Of a stretch of 15,454 nt of DNA, positions 1 to 7,741 are shown in pieces (positions within the stretch are counted from its first letter, which is position 1; each line of letters begins with the position of its first letter). Below the pieces are notes generated by a model that searched no databases, was not told the DNA's origin, and was given only the letters and a program-made list of their open reading frames with translations. The stretch is from Planctomycetaceae bacterium. Lineage in GTDB: Bacteria; Planctomycetota; Planctomycetia; Pirellulales; Thermoguttaceae. The position numbers were made by a program, and so were the translations under genes. The stretch lies in the NCBI GenBank assembly GCA_031274045.1, contig JAISQS010000692.1, forward strand, positions 1-15,454, read 5' to 3'.

Positions 1-330
1 TCCTTTCCTTAAATTTGTACGGTTGACAAGTTATTGAAACACCCATGCCACAATAAACTTACAAAACACATTATAACAACATACAAAAATAAAAAAAGAG
101 CAACTTTTAACACCCTACCCGTTGGGGCGTAAAAAAATTCGCCGCAACGTAAGACAGCCAATACCGTTTGTCGCAGAGTTATTAAGGTAAGTAAAGTTGG
201 GCGTACATCGCGAATTGGTAATGCGTGAGTTAGTCAGGGATCAATATCGGTAACAAAATTATGGCTATGGTGGTGGCGAATGGGAATTTTCAAGTATAAA
301 AAGTATATTTGGATTTACGGGCGGTAGTGT
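1..330. other. Non-coding or decayed sequence at left edge
   Basis: No open frame with a recognisable product was found on either strand. The right-hand 25 bases or so (from about 305) are still alignable with the linker-coding part of the WG-repeat gene at 5053-6453, so the stretch borders a degenerate copy of that gene. Left of this the sequence is unlike anything else in the window. Short runs on both strands read like protein for 15-20 codons between stops, which fits a decayed gene, but I cannot name one. Confidence 0.5.
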
Positions 331-444
331 TTACGGTGAAGTTTGGGGGTGTGGCGGCGATTGTGTTGACGACGTAGTGTTACCGCATTGCGAACAAAAC
401 GCAGCATTAGCGGGTAAATTGTTTCCGCAAGTTGGACAAAACAT
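331..444 (-). pseudogene. Zinc-ribbon N-terminal remnant cut by a nonsense codon
   Basis: Reading from the ATG at 444, the frame gives MFCPTCGNNLPANAAFCSQC followed by the Ser/Thr/Pro/Gln linker, then stops at 331-333 after 37 residues. The DNA matches the 5' end of the WG-repeat gene starting at 6453 almost base for base. The linker codon CAA of that gene is TAA here. Similarity continues about 25 bases past the stop and then ends, so the membrane segment and WG domain are absent. Both CxxC pairs of the zinc ribbon are intact and an AAAGGA ribosome site precedes the ATG, so a 37-residue peptide could still be made. The simplest reading is a partial duplicate inactivated by a point mutation and truncation. 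Confidence 0.8.
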
Positions 445-484
445 TGTAAAATTTCCTTTCAAAAAAGGATTGTTAAAATTTAAT

Positions 485-514
485 GAAACCAAAAAAACGT
501 TTTTTTGTTTTGGT
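485..514. repeat. Leader inverted repeat (copy 1)
   Basis: AT-rich inverted repeat with arms GAAACCAAAA/TTTTGGTT around a central A7CGT7. It lies about 40-70 nt upstream of the ATG of the zinc-ribbon remnant. The same arrangement recurs upstream of other genes in the window. Confidence 0.6.
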
Positions 515-624
515 TATTGGTTATTTGAAAATGCCCGTGAACGAATCGCGATTGATTTGTTTTCATTATCGTATAATTATTTATTTTGTTTTTTCCATAA
601 TTCATTACTGGTTTTATCGCGATT

Positions 625-1638
625 TCAGTTTGGTTTTATGGAATCGCGGAGGATTTGTTTCGCCTCCTCCGTTGTTGCAACATCAAGCGGTGTTTTGCCG
701 TCGTTCTCTTTTGCATTAACGTCCGCCCCTTTCTCAACAAGGTACTTGATAACATCTGCATCTCCGCTCCATGCCGCCGAATGAAGTACAGTTTCGCCGT
801 CGTTATTTTTTGCATTGACATCCAGTCCTTTATTCTCAACAAGATACTTGATGACATTTGCGTTTCCGTTCCATGCCGCCGAATGAAGTACTGTCCCGCC
901 TTTGTTGGTTTTTGTATTAGCATCCGCCCCCTTCTCAACAAGGTACTTAATAACATCTATGTTATCTGTGTTTTCGTTCATGGCAGCATAATGAAGTGCT
1001 GTCGAACCATCATTATCTTTTGCATTGACATCCGCCCCTCTCTTCTCAACAAATGACTTGACATCATTTAGGTTTCCATTCATGGCAACCCAATGAAAGA
1101 CAGTCCAGCCGTTGACATTTTTTGCATTGACATCCAATTCTTTCTCTTCAACAAGGAACTTGACAACATCTGTGTTTCCGTTCAACGCAGCCACATGAAG
1201 TATTGTCATGCCGTAATCAGTTTTTGCATTGATATCCGCCGCCTTCGTAATGAGGTACTTGATAACATCTATGTTTTTGTTCATGGCAGCATAATGGAGT
1301 ACAGTCACGCCTTTGTTATCTTTTACATTGACATCCGCCCCTTTCTCGACAAGGAGTCTGACATCATCCAGGTTTCCATTTTCGGCAGCATCATGAAGTA
1401 CAGTCTTGCCGTCGTTATCTTTTGTATTGACTTCCGGTTTTTTCTCCTCAACAGGGGACTCCACAACATCAATGTTTCCGTTCCCGTCAGCCTCATGAAG
1501 AGTTGTCTTGCCAGCATCATCTTTTTTTGTATTGACAACATCCGCAGGCTTTCCGCAGCCTTGTATCAAACCGCAAAAGAGAAGCAAAAAAAATATCACA
1601 ACAGAACGAACCGCATGTAGTTGTAAATCATGGAACAT
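625..1638 (-). CDS. Ankyrin-repeat probable lipoprotein
   Basis: The 337-residue product starts with a hydrophobic export signal (residues 10-25) ending in I-Q-G-C, a plausible lipobox with Cys28 as the lipidated residue. The rest is a tandem ankyrin array: about eight 33-36-residue repeats with the pattern [VI]NAK..DG.T.LH.AA.NGN.DV.K.L.EKGAD, the first one degenerate, plus a short C-terminal cap ending near IKPN. Ankyrin arrays bind other proteins, so an envelope-attached binding role is inferred; the partner cannot be told. Start choice: AGGAG sits 8 nt before the ATG at 1638. Two inverted repeats lie upstream in a leader resembling those of the zinc-ribbon genes, although this protein has no zinc ribbon. 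The stop is TGA. Ankyrin-fold assignment is very likely; lipoprotein status is likely because the -2 Gln is less usual. Confidence 0.9.
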   Translation of the reverse strand: MFHDLQLHAVRSVVIFFLLLFCGLIQGCGKPADVVNTKKDDAGKTTLHEADGNGNIDVVESPVEEKKPEVNTKDNDGKTVLHDAAENGNLDDVRLLVEKGADVNVKDNKGVTVLHYAAMNKNIDVIKYLITKAADINAKTDYGMTILHVAALNGNTDVVKFLVEEKELDVNAKNVNGWTVFHWVAMNGNLNDVKSFVEKRGADVNAKDNDGSTALHYAAMNENTDNIDVIKYLVEKGADANTKTNKGGTVLHSAAWNGNANVIKYLVENKGLDVNAKNNDGETVLHSAAWSGDADVIKYLVEKGADVNAKENDGKTPLDVATTEEAKQILRDSIKPN

Positions 1639-1676
1639 CGTTAAATCTCCTATTGAAAAGGATTGTTAAAGTTCCT

Positions 1677-1702
1677 CGAAACGGAAAACGTTTGCCGTTT
1701 CG
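1677..1702. repeat. Inverted repeat upstream of ankyrin gene
   Basis: Perfect arms CGAAACGG and CCGTTTCG (8 bp) separated by 10 bases, about 40-65 nt upstream of the ankyrin gene ATG. It is a GC-richer variant of the GAAAC...GTTTC leader hairpins seen elsewhere. It could be a terminator for upstream transcription or a leader element. Confidence 0.6.
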
Positions 1703-1726
1703 GTATGGTTGTTGGTTAAATTTAAT

Positions 1727-1753
1727 GAAACAAAAAAAACGTTTTTCTGTTTT
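1727..1753. repeat. Leader inverted repeat (copy 2)
   Basis: AT-rich inverted repeat, GAAACA... with a central A8CGT5 and a TGTTT end. It is nearly identical to the leader copies at 4961 and 7742, and is followed by the same GGTAATTGGTAATAAA tail found in other intergenic leaders. Confidence 0.6.
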
Positions 1754-1868
1754 GGTAATTGGTAATAAAGTACCGGTTGTTACTGTGTTAAAAAATCCGT
1801 GAGCGGTTACAAAAATTTTTTTCACTTTATCTATACAGCTTTTGTAATTTTGCTTTGTTTGTTATTTT

Positions 1869-3107
1869 TCATTTCTCGCTTAATTTCCCAAGTCTTTCAG
1901 AAAGTTTTGGATTAACATCTTTTAGCAGTTCAGATAATATCTTAAAATCTGAAGATTTTAAACGAGAATCATTTTCCAAAAGTCTTGTAACCTTCTTTTC
2001 CAGAAATTCCTTGAACTCTTGTGTTTTAGTTTCTTTATTTTGTAAATTATCATCCACTTCTTTGAATTGTTCTATTGCTTTTTTGAATTGTTTTAAATTA
2101 TGTATGGTTAATATTTTAAAATCCTTAAATATTTCGTCAAAATTCAGTTTTTTCGGTTCCACTTCATCAAAATCAAAATCAAAAACAGATGTACTTGGCG
2201 TGTTATTATTGATTTTGTTCTCTTCGCTTTCGATTGTACCGAACTCGGCTTCGTATTTTTTTGCGATTTTTTGTAGTGGTTGAAAAAATATTTTTTGTAT
2301 TTCTATTCCTAACTCGGATTGTTTTTTGTTTATTTTTTCAAGTTTAGCGAAAGTTTTGGAATCAAATTTTCCTTCTTTGCCCTCATCGTCAATATACTCA
2401 TTTAAGATTTTTTCTTTACCTTTTTCATCAATGTCCACAGGTAATATTTTTCCGCCGGATAATTTGTCCCATTCTTGTCCGATCTCAATGCTTTCATTGA
2501 TCAATGGAGTTGCTTTTGGTGCAACTTTTTCAAATGCCTCTTGAAAATCTTTTGGGCAAATTTTGATGTGTGTTTTTTCAAAACATTTTGGTGCTTTTAT
2601 GCCTAAAACATCGATGAGTAATTCAAGTTCGTAGCTGACCAATTCAATACGCTCTTTATGTGTTTTTGTTTTGGCAACTTTTACTGCGATTATTTTGTCG
2701 TAATATTTTTCTGCTTTTGCAAGGTCTTTTTCTACACCAATGTCTTTATCACCGAGAGCGTAAACCTCAGCCAAAATATCTAACGCATTAACATCACCTG
2801 AATCCGCGATCTGTTGAATTTTTTTGAAATACTCTTTTGCTTTTGCCAAGTCCTTTTCTACTTTAATGTCCTTATTACCGCGCAAGTAAATTGATATTAA
2901 ATCCACTAACGCAAACGCATCGCCTGCATCCGCATTTTTTTGTAATTCTTTGAATTGTGCGGGAGTCAATTTTTTGATTTCGAGAGTTTCTGATACCACT
3001 CGCTCTGGTGTTGGACGCTCACTGCGTTCTTGTCCGTAAATGTTGCCGGCAAAAATCGCGGCACCAAATATCGCACACAACAACGACAACTTAAATACTT
3101 TTTTCAT
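1869..3107 (-). CDS. Exported Sel1-like repeat protein
   Basis: The 412-residue product has a clear Sec signal peptide (MKK, then a hydrophobic stretch to about residue 20, with likely cleavage near residues 21-26). Two Sel1-like repeats follow, at about 59-95 and 101-138. Each has the form A-D-x-G-D-x-x-A-L-x-x-L...Y..G...I.VEKDLAKA..YY. Sel1 repeats are alpha-helical, TPR-like protein-binding units. The remaining 270 residues are charged and mostly helical, with Lys/Glu-rich stretches, and match no domain I recognise. I see no good ribosome-binding site before the ATG at 3107, but the signal peptide supports this start. The stop is TGA. The protein probably works in the periplasm or at the cell surface as a scaffold; function otherwise unknown. 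Confidence 0.85.
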   Translation of the reverse strand: MKKVFKLSLLCAIFGAAIFAGNIYGQERSERPTPERVVSETLEIKKLTPAQFKELQKNADAGDAFALVDLISIYLRGNKDIKVEKDLAKAKEYFKKIQQIADSGDVNALDILAEVYALGDKDIGVEKDLAKAEKYYDKIIAVKVAKTKTHKERIELVSYELELLIDVLGIKAPKCFEKTHIKICPKDFQEAFEKVAPKATPLINESIEIGQEWDKLSGGKILPVDIDEKGKEKILNEYIDDEGKEGKFDSKTFAKLEKINKKQSELGIEIQKIFFQPLQKIAKKYEAEFGTIESEENKINNNTPSTSVFDFDFDEVEPKKLNFDEIFKDFKILTIHNLKQFKKAIEQFKEVDDNLQNKETKTQEFKEFLEKKVTRLLENDSRLKSSDFKILSELLKDVNPKLSERLGKLSEK

Positions 3108-3417
3108 GTTTGAATTTTTTCTGTTGATTGGTTAATACTTGTTAAATTTTTTTAACATCGTACAAGCGTGAAAAACGGAAAGCGTGTAAGTCAAAAATAA
3201 CTTTTCGTCTATTCTGTTATTCCGCGTGTTCTATGTTGAAAATACAGTTTTAGTTAAGGTTGAAATTATTTTGGGTTTCGCTTTTCCGCAACACACGGAA
3301 GGTGAATTTTTGCCCAGTTAAAATTTAACGAAACAAAACATTTTTTGTTATGAAAATAAACTACCGGTTGTTTTTATTACCGGTAGTCAGCTTCTAAAAT
3401 TTTTATCGTGTTGCTAA
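3108..3417. other. Intergenic region with repeated leader and 3'-end elements
   Basis: No gene seen. The right half (from about 3320) carries a degenerate copy of the shared GTTAAAATTTAA.GAAACAAAA leader, then GAAAATAAACTACCGG and an inverted repeat. The block from about 3350 to the stop of the interrupted DUF805 gene is nearly the same as 7090-7158, downstream of the intact DUF805 gene. The 3' flank was therefore duplicated together with the gene. The left half holds no feature I can name. Confidence 0.6.
3360..3387. repeat. ACTACCGGT inverted repeat downstream of DUF805 copy
   Basis: Perfect 9-bp arms ACTACCGGT and ACCGGTAGT separated by 10 bases, about 30 nt past the original stop codon of the interrupted DUF805 gene. 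An almost identical element sits at 7099-7125 behind the intact paralogue. The position suits a transcription terminator, but the following T-run on the minus strand is weak (TTTATTTTC). Confidence 0.65.
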
Positions 3418-3951
3418 CTATATCTTTGGATTCTGTCCGTATTGATTCGTTTGCGGTTGACTGTCCTGAACAAGGAAAATCAACAAAATGATTGGACCAA
3501 CAAGCGGAACAAGACAAATCCAATACCATCACCCACTTTTACCGGTATCATGTAACCGCCGTACACAAACGCCGATATTTGGCAACAACGTGGCAAGTAC
3601 AAAAATCCAAAGTACAATAAGGAATCCCACTCCTATCCCGTAGAGTACTGGATCATTATATACGTTGTTACCAGCGTGACAAACAATAATCACTGTAAGA
3701 AACAGGACAAGAGAAATGATGGATTGAACTAGCGTAAACATCCAAAATTCTTTCCGTCTTGCCCGACCTCTGAAAACGCAATACTTTTTCAGAACGTCAA
3801 AATAACCAATTTCTTGCGACGAAGTCGGTGGGTAATTTGGTTGTTGATAATTTGGCGGCGCAGGTGTGTTTGTTGGCGATGTTGTAGTACCGCATTGCGG
3901 ACAAAACGCAACGTTAGCGGGTAAATTGTTTCCGCAAGTTGGACAAAACAT
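3418..3951 (-). pseudogene. Zinc-ribbon DUF805 membrane protein interrupted by in-frame TGA
   Basis: From the ATG at 3951 the frame encodes the zinc ribbon (Cys3, Cys6, Cys17, Cys20), a Pro/Asn/Gln linker, and the DUF805 signature YCVFRGRARRKEFWMF at residues 58-72. Two membrane segments and the second signature, VRRLHDTGKSG, follow. The frame then meets TGA at 3529-3531, after 140 residues, where the paralogue at 7156-7701 has TGG (Trp). Past the TGA the frame stays open and matches the paralogue (last membrane segment, FLVQDSQPQTNQYG) up to TAG at 3418-3420. A single base change thus removes the last helix and tail. It is either a recent pseudogene or a gene making a 140-residue truncated protein. 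AGGA precedes the ATG. Confidence 0.85.
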
Positions 3952-3998
3952 TGTAAAATTTCCTGTAATTAAAAAGTTGTTTGTTGTTACAGTTTCAT

Positions 3999-4022
3999 GA
4001 AAAAAAAAGCTTTTTTTGTTTC
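3999..4022. repeat. Leader inverted repeat (copy 3)
   Basis: AT-rich inverted repeat (GAAAAAAAAAGC/GCTTTTTTTGTTTC) 48-71 nt upstream of the interrupted DUF805 gene. The intervening leader CCTGTAATTAAAAAGTTGTT matches those before 4912 and 10048. Confidence 0.6.
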
Positions 4023-4078
4023 GGTAATTGTTTATTTGAAAAATGTTCGTGAACGGTTATGATTGATTTTTCGTATAT

Positions 4079-4912
4079 TTATTCATTTTCTGTCGTTTTT
4101 GTCGCATTTTCATCTGAAATTTTGCCCAAGACGAGGTGATAATGTTGTTTACCGGTATTTTTTTCTTCAACTATTATGATGTCAAATTGATAATTCTTTG
4201 GTAATGCCTTCGCTGCTTTCGCACTATACGCCAATTGCATATTACCGGATTTTATTTTAACGTCTTGCAAATTGCGTGCAAAATTAGTCAAAAATTCAAA
4301 CGTTTTATATTTGTTTTTAAAGTTCACCGTTTCACCAGTTAATTCTTCCACAAGGTTTTCAGTGAGTTCTTCATTCTGAAAGAACACACTTGCATTCAAA
4401 GAAATAACGGCATCTTTTCTTGTCATAATATTGCCATCGCCGTATGGTGATTTCCATCCCACAATCGATGTAAACTTGATTCGTTTATCACCATAAAACA
4501 CATTTAGCCCGTGCATTATTGCTTCGGCGATAACAGACTCCGGCGATTTGCTTAATTCTTTGCTTGATTCTTCAATGGCTTGCACGCCTAGCTCGACAAA
4601 TTTCTGCGTTTCGTATTCAGACCAGGAACTCGGTAACGGTATTCCCAAAAACCGTTCTCGTTTACTACAACCCGTCCATTTTGCGCCAACCGCAATAAGA
4701 TAAGCGATAAAGATAACAGCAGCAAAACGTAAAGCTTTGCCAAGTATTGAACTTTCGTTTTTCTTTTGAGTATTGTCGGGATTTACGGACGGTGGTGTTT
4801 GCGGTGAAGTTTGGGGGTGTGGCGGCGATTGTGTTGGCGACGCAGCGTTACCGCATTGCGAACAAAACGCAACGTTAGCGGGTAAATTGTTTCCGCAAGT
4901 TGGACAAAACAT
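4079..4912 (-). CDS. Zinc-ribbon membrane-anchored protein, unrecognised C-terminal domain
   Basis: The 277-residue product opens with the cluster's zinc ribbon (CPTC at 3-6, CSQC at 17-20), a Ser/Pro/Thr/Gln linker and one membrane segment at about 58-77. The first 95 residues or so, through the motif G-[IV]-P-L-P, align with the WG-repeat protein encoded next to it. Beyond this point the two are unrelated. The C-terminal part, about 180 residues, is soluble and mixed helix/strand, with GWKSPYGDG near residue 150 and QHYHLVLG near the end. I do not recognise a family. The topology suggests a cytoplasmic zinc ribbon with the C-terminal domain across the membrane. ATG at 4912 is preceded by CAGGAAATTTTACA, giving AGGA with usual spacing. 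Confidence 0.8.
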   Translation of the reverse strand: MFCPTCGNNLPANVAFCSQCGNAASPTQSPPHPQTSPQTPPSVNPDNTQKKNESSILGKALRFAAVIFIAYLIAVGAKWTGCSKRERFLGIPLPSSWSEYETQKFVELGVQAIEESSKELSKSPESVIAEAIMHGLNVFYGDKRIKFTSIVGWKSPYGDGNIMTRKDAVISLNASVFFQNEELTENLVEELTGETVNFKNKYKTFEFLTNFARNLQDVKIKSGNMQLAYSAKAAKALPKNYQFDIIIVEEKNTGKQHYHLVLGKISDENATKTTENE

Positions 4913-4960
4913 TGTAAAATTTCCTGTAATTAAAAAGTTGTTTGCTGGTTAAAATTTAAT

Positions 4961-4986
4961 GAAACAAAAAACGTTTTTTCTGTTTC
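4961..4986. repeat. Leader inverted repeat (copy 4)
   Basis: Outer arms GAAACA/TGTTTC enclose A5CGT6. It lies 49-74 nt upstream of the ATG at 4912. It is the clearest of the AT-rich leader hairpins and could also act as a bidirectional terminator between this gene and the WG-repeat gene upstream. Confidence 0.65.
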
Positions 4987-5052
4987 GGTAATGGTTACTT
5001 GAAAATGTTAATGAACGATAGCGATTGATTTTTTCTCTCATTATGTAATTAC

Positions 5053-6453
5053 TCATTTTGTTCTTTTTCCCATTTCTTTTTCCCATAATTCTTCACCATT
5101 CTTGTCGATAAAGCCGACTTTGCTACCTTGTTTCACTCGCGTCAAACCTTTATAGAAAGAAGGAAAAGAAATATCAGTCACATCATTGTTTTTTTCATCT
5201 TCCGGCAGTGGGAAAACTTCATCATATTTTAGCTTTATGACTTCCACACCGGTTTTATCAATGAAGCCCCATTTGCCATCTAACATCACCCCAGCTAAAC
5301 CTTCGCGGAAAGGAAACACACTGTCGTATTTTAACGGTATAACTTCTTTACCGGTTTTATCAATGAATCTCCTTTTGCCTTCTGACATCACTTCCGCCAA
5401 ACCTTCGCGAAAAACTGAGACATACTCGTATTTTAGCGGTATGACTTCCTTACCGGTTTTATCAATGAAGCCCCATTTGTTGTTAAGCTTCACTGCTGCT
5501 AAATCTTCGTGAAAAGGTCTTACCCTATCGTATCGCAATGCGACTTCCCTACCAGTTTTATCAATGAATCCATATTTGTCTTTTTTGCCTTCTTTGTCTT
5601 CTAACATCACTGCTGCAAAACCGTTGGAGAAAGGTTCCAGGAAAGTGTATTTTGGCGGTATGATTTCGTTACCAGTTTTGTCAATGAAGCCCCATTTGCC
5701 GTTCCGCACTGCCGCTAAACCTTCATTAAAACTTAATACCTCATCGTATTTTAATTTTAACGGTATTACTTCCGTACCAGTTTTGTCAATGAAGCCCCAT
5801 TTGCCGTCGAGTTGAACAGGTGCCAATCCTTCGCTAAATCTCCCCATGCCACTATATTCTCGCTGCATGACTTCCTTACCAGTCTTGTCGATGAGACTGC
5901 ATTTGTAGCCGAGTCTCACCATCGCAAAACCTTCGTGAAAACTGCTCGCTTCTTCGTATTTTAGCGGTATGACAGTTTTGACGTTTTTGTCAATGTAGCC
6001 CCATTTATCATCTTGTTTCACTGCCGCTAAACCTTCGCGGAAATCACAAATATAATCGTATTTTGCAGGCACAAGTATTGCTCCGTCCTTGCCCATTAAT
6101 CCGATTTTGCCACTATTGATATATCGTTCGTTTGAACCGCTTTCATTTTCGACAATTACATTATCAGTTGGTTTTGTGATATTTTCAGACGAACCTGGCA
6201 ACGGTACTCCCAAAATAAGAAAAGCAATAAAAATAACAACAAAAGCGGTAAAAATAACAACAGAAAAATATAAAACTTTGCCGAATATTGAATTTTCGTT
6301 TTTCTTTTGAGTGTTATTTGGATTTACGGGCGGTAGTGTTTGCGGTGAAGTTTGGGGGTGTGGCGGCGATTGTGTTGACGACGTAGTGTTACCGCATTGC
6401 GAACAAAACGCAACGTTAGCGGGTAAATTGTTTCCGCAAGTTGGACAAAACAT
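5053..6453 (-). CDS. Zinc-ribbon, membrane-anchored WG-repeat protein
   Basis: The 466-residue product has a zinc ribbon (CPTC 3-6, CSQC 17-20), a Pro-rich linker, one membrane segment at about 58-82, then about ten WG repeats to near the C-terminus. Each repeat of some 34 residues follows KWGFIDKTGKEVIPLKYD..FREGLAAV. WG repeats form beta structures found in many secreted or surface bacterial proteins and are thought to be binding domains. Repeats 3, 8 and 10 lack the Trp-Gly pair, and repeat 9 carries a longer insertion. I chose the ATG at 6453 over the one 18 nt upstream (6471) because AAAGGA sits just before it and every paralogue begins MFC. The stop is TGA. The N-terminal 90 residues are shared with the 4079-4912 product; the 5' end is copied in the remnant at 331-444. 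Confidence 0.9.
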   Translation of the reverse strand: MFCPTCGNNLPANVAFCSQCGNTTSSTQSPPHPQTSPQTLPPVNPNNTQKKNENSIFGKVLYFSVVIFTAFVVIFIAFLILGVPLPGSSENITKPTDNVIVENESGSNERYINSGKIGLMGKDGAILVPAKYDYICDFREGLAAVKQDDKWGYIDKNVKTVIPLKYEEASSFHEGFAMVRLGYKCSLIDKTGKEVMQREYSGMGRFSEGLAPVQLDGKWGFIDKTGTEVIPLKLKYDEVLSFNEGLAAVRNGKWGFIDKTGNEIIPPKYTFLEPFSNGFAAVMLEDKEGKKDKYGFIDKTGREVALRYDRVRPFHEDLAAVKLNNKWGFIDKTGKEVIPLKYEYVSVFREGLAEVMSEGKRRFIDKTGKEVIPLKYDSVFPFREGLAGVMLDGKWGFIDKTGVEVIKLKYDEVFPLPEDEKNNDVTDISFPSFYKGLTRVKQGSKVGFIDKNGEELWEKEMGKRTK

Positions 6454-6488
6454 TGTGAAATTTCCTTTCATTGGTTATTGGTAATAAA

Positions 6489-6498
6489 CTACCGGTAG
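6489..6498. repeat. CTACCGGTAG palindrome in leader
   Basis: Perfect 10-bp palindrome within the GGTAATAAACTACCGG leader text, 36-45 nt upstream of the WG-repeat gene start. The same half-site forms the larger inverted repeats at 3360 and 7099, and it is degenerate at about 1770 and 7785. Confidence 0.45.
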
Positions 6499-6538
6499 CG
6501 GTTACGTTTTTTGTGTTGAAAAAATTTTGCAAAGATTG

Positions 6539-7024
6539 TTATCCTTCTTCCTCTTCGTGATCTTCCTCACAAATTTTGTTGACGGTTTCATCAAGGATTC
6601 CCTGTCCGTTTTCGCCGACAAATCCCCATTTTCCGTTTCGTTTTACGCGGGCAAAACCTTCGTGAAATTCGCACACTTCATCGTATTCTACCGATACAAT
6701 TTCATTACCGGTTTTGTCGATGATACCCCATTTTCCGTTTCGTTTTACGCGGGCAAAGCCTTCACGGAAATCGCAAGCGTCATCGTATTTTAATGATGTA
6801 CCGTCATCAACAATTGTAACAACAATGTCATTTTGAACGGCGGCAGGTTTTACCTCTGACGTTGTACCAGACACAACCGGTACCGGTGAATTGGTAAACG
6901 GTGTTGTTACGTTTGCGGTGTTTGCGATCGTATTTGTATTTTGTTGCGATACAGTTTTTTGTCCGCATCGTGTACAAAACATATCATTGGCGGATAAATT
7001 ATTTCCGCAAGATTGACAAAACAT
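6539..7024 (-). CDS. Small zinc-ribbon WG-repeat protein
   Basis: The 161-residue product has a divergent zinc ribbon (MFCQSCGNNLSANDMFCTRCG, Cys3/6/17/20 kept), then a Thr/Asn/Val-rich linker of about 60 residues without a membrane segment. Two WG repeats follow (FREGFARVKRNGKWGIIDKTGNEI and FHEGFARVKRNGKWGF), then an acidic tail (EEDHEEEE). The two repeats are very similar at DNA level, pointing to recent internal duplication. Without a signal peptide or membrane segment it should be cytosolic, unlike its larger WG relative. GAAAGGA precedes the ATG at 7024; the stop is TAA. It is the most diverged member of the zinc-ribbon set here. Family assignment is firm; the role is unknown. Confidence 0.85.
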   Translation of the reverse strand: MFCQSCGNNLSANDMFCTRCGQKTVSQQNTNTIANTANVTTPFTNSPVPVVSGTTSEVKPAAVQNDIVVTIVDDGTSLKYDDACDFREGFARVKRNGKWGIIDKTGNEIVSVEYDEVCEFHEGFARVKRNGKWGFVGENGQGILDETVNKICEEDHEEEEG

Positions 7025-7098
7025 TTTTAAAAATTTCCTTTCAAAAAAAGATTGGTTAAAATTTATGAAACAAAAAAATGTGTTGGTTATGGAAATAA

Positions 7099-7125
7099 AC
7101 TACCGGTTGTTTTATTACCGGTAGT
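7099..7125. repeat. ACTACCGGT inverted repeat downstream of DUF805 gene
   Basis: Perfect 9-bp arms with a 9-base spacer, about 30 nt past the TAG stop of the intact DUF805 gene. It is the duplicate of 3360-3387. A terminator is possible, but the U-tract is poor. Confidence 0.65.
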
Positions 7126-7155
7126 CAACTTCTAAAAATTTTATCGTGTTGCTAA

Positions 7156-7701
7156 CTATATTTTCGGATTTGGTCCATACTGATTCGCTTGCGGTTGGCT
7201 GTCCTGAACAAGGAAAACCAACAAAACGATTGGACCGACAAACGGAACAAGACAAATCCACCACCAACCGCTTCTACCGGTATCGTGCAACCGCCGAACG
7301 AAAACGCCGAGATTTGGCAACAACGTAGCGAATACGAAAAGCGTACTCAATGCCATAATTATCGCGCCGATAATTAACGAGGCTTGATCTCCTTCGCCCA
7401 TCGCAATAAAAATATTACCCAACAAAGATGTGACAAAATTGATGATGGATTGAACCAACGTAAACATCCAAAATTCTTTTCGTCTTGCCCGACCTCTGAA
7501 AACGCAATACTTTTTCAGAACGTCAAAATAACCAATACCTTGCGAAGAAGGTGGCGGATAATTTGGTTGTTGATAATTTGATGGCGGTGTCTGATAAGTT
7601 TGCGTCGGTGTCGGTGTATTTGCAGACAAAGTAGCACTACCGCATTGCGAGCAAAACGCAGCATTCGCGGGTAAATTGTTTCCGCAAGTTGGACAAAACA
7701 T
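7156..7701 (-). CDS. Zinc-ribbon DUF805 membrane protein
   Basis: The 181-residue product has a zinc ribbon (CPTC 3-6, CSQC 17-20), a Pro/Gln/Tyr-rich linker to about residue 55, then a DUF805 domain. This shows YCVFRGRARRKEFWMF, two membrane segments, PNLGVFVRRLHDTGRSGWWW, a last hydrophobic segment (FVGPIVLLVFLVQD) and the terminal QYGPNP motif, so all usual DUF805 landmarks are present. DUF805 is a bacterial inner-membrane family of unsettled function. A TTG 18 nt upstream would extend the frame, but the ATG at 7701 has the AAAGGA site and matches the paralogues. It is the intact sister of the interrupted gene at 3418-3951, and its 3' flank is duplicated there too. Confidence 0.9.
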   Translation of the reverse strand: MFCPTCGNNLPANAAFCSQCGSATLSANTPTPTQTYQTPPSNYQQPNYPPPSSQGIGYFDVLKKYCVFRGRARRKEFWMFTLVQSIINFVTSLLGNIFIAMGEGDQASLIIGAIIMALSTLFVFATLLPNLGVFVRRLHDTGRSGWWWICLVPFVGPIVLLVFLVQDSQPQANQYGPNPKI

Positions 7702-7741
7702 TGTAAAATTTCCTTTCAAAAAAGGTTGGTTAAAGTTTAAT

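Noticed and set aside
100..140. Possible terminator hairpin (ACACCC/GGGGCGT followed by A-run)
   Set aside because: Stem is short with a mismatch, and there is no clear gene end next to it.
377..784. 135-codon plus-strand open frame
   Set aside because: It is antisense to the zinc-ribbon remnant, the leader repeat and the end of the ankyrin gene; composition is Phe/Ser-rich as expected for an antisense frame.
625..1638. CRISPR-like regular repetition of about 100 bp
   Set aside because: Periodicity is that of ankyrin codons in an intact frame; units are degenerate and contiguous, not repeats with unique spacers.
3529..3531. TGA read as Trp (alternative genetic code)
   Set aside because: TGA terminates the genes ending at 625, 1869 and 5053 and forms an ATGA overlap at 9731-9734, while Trp codons throughout, including ligA, are TGG.
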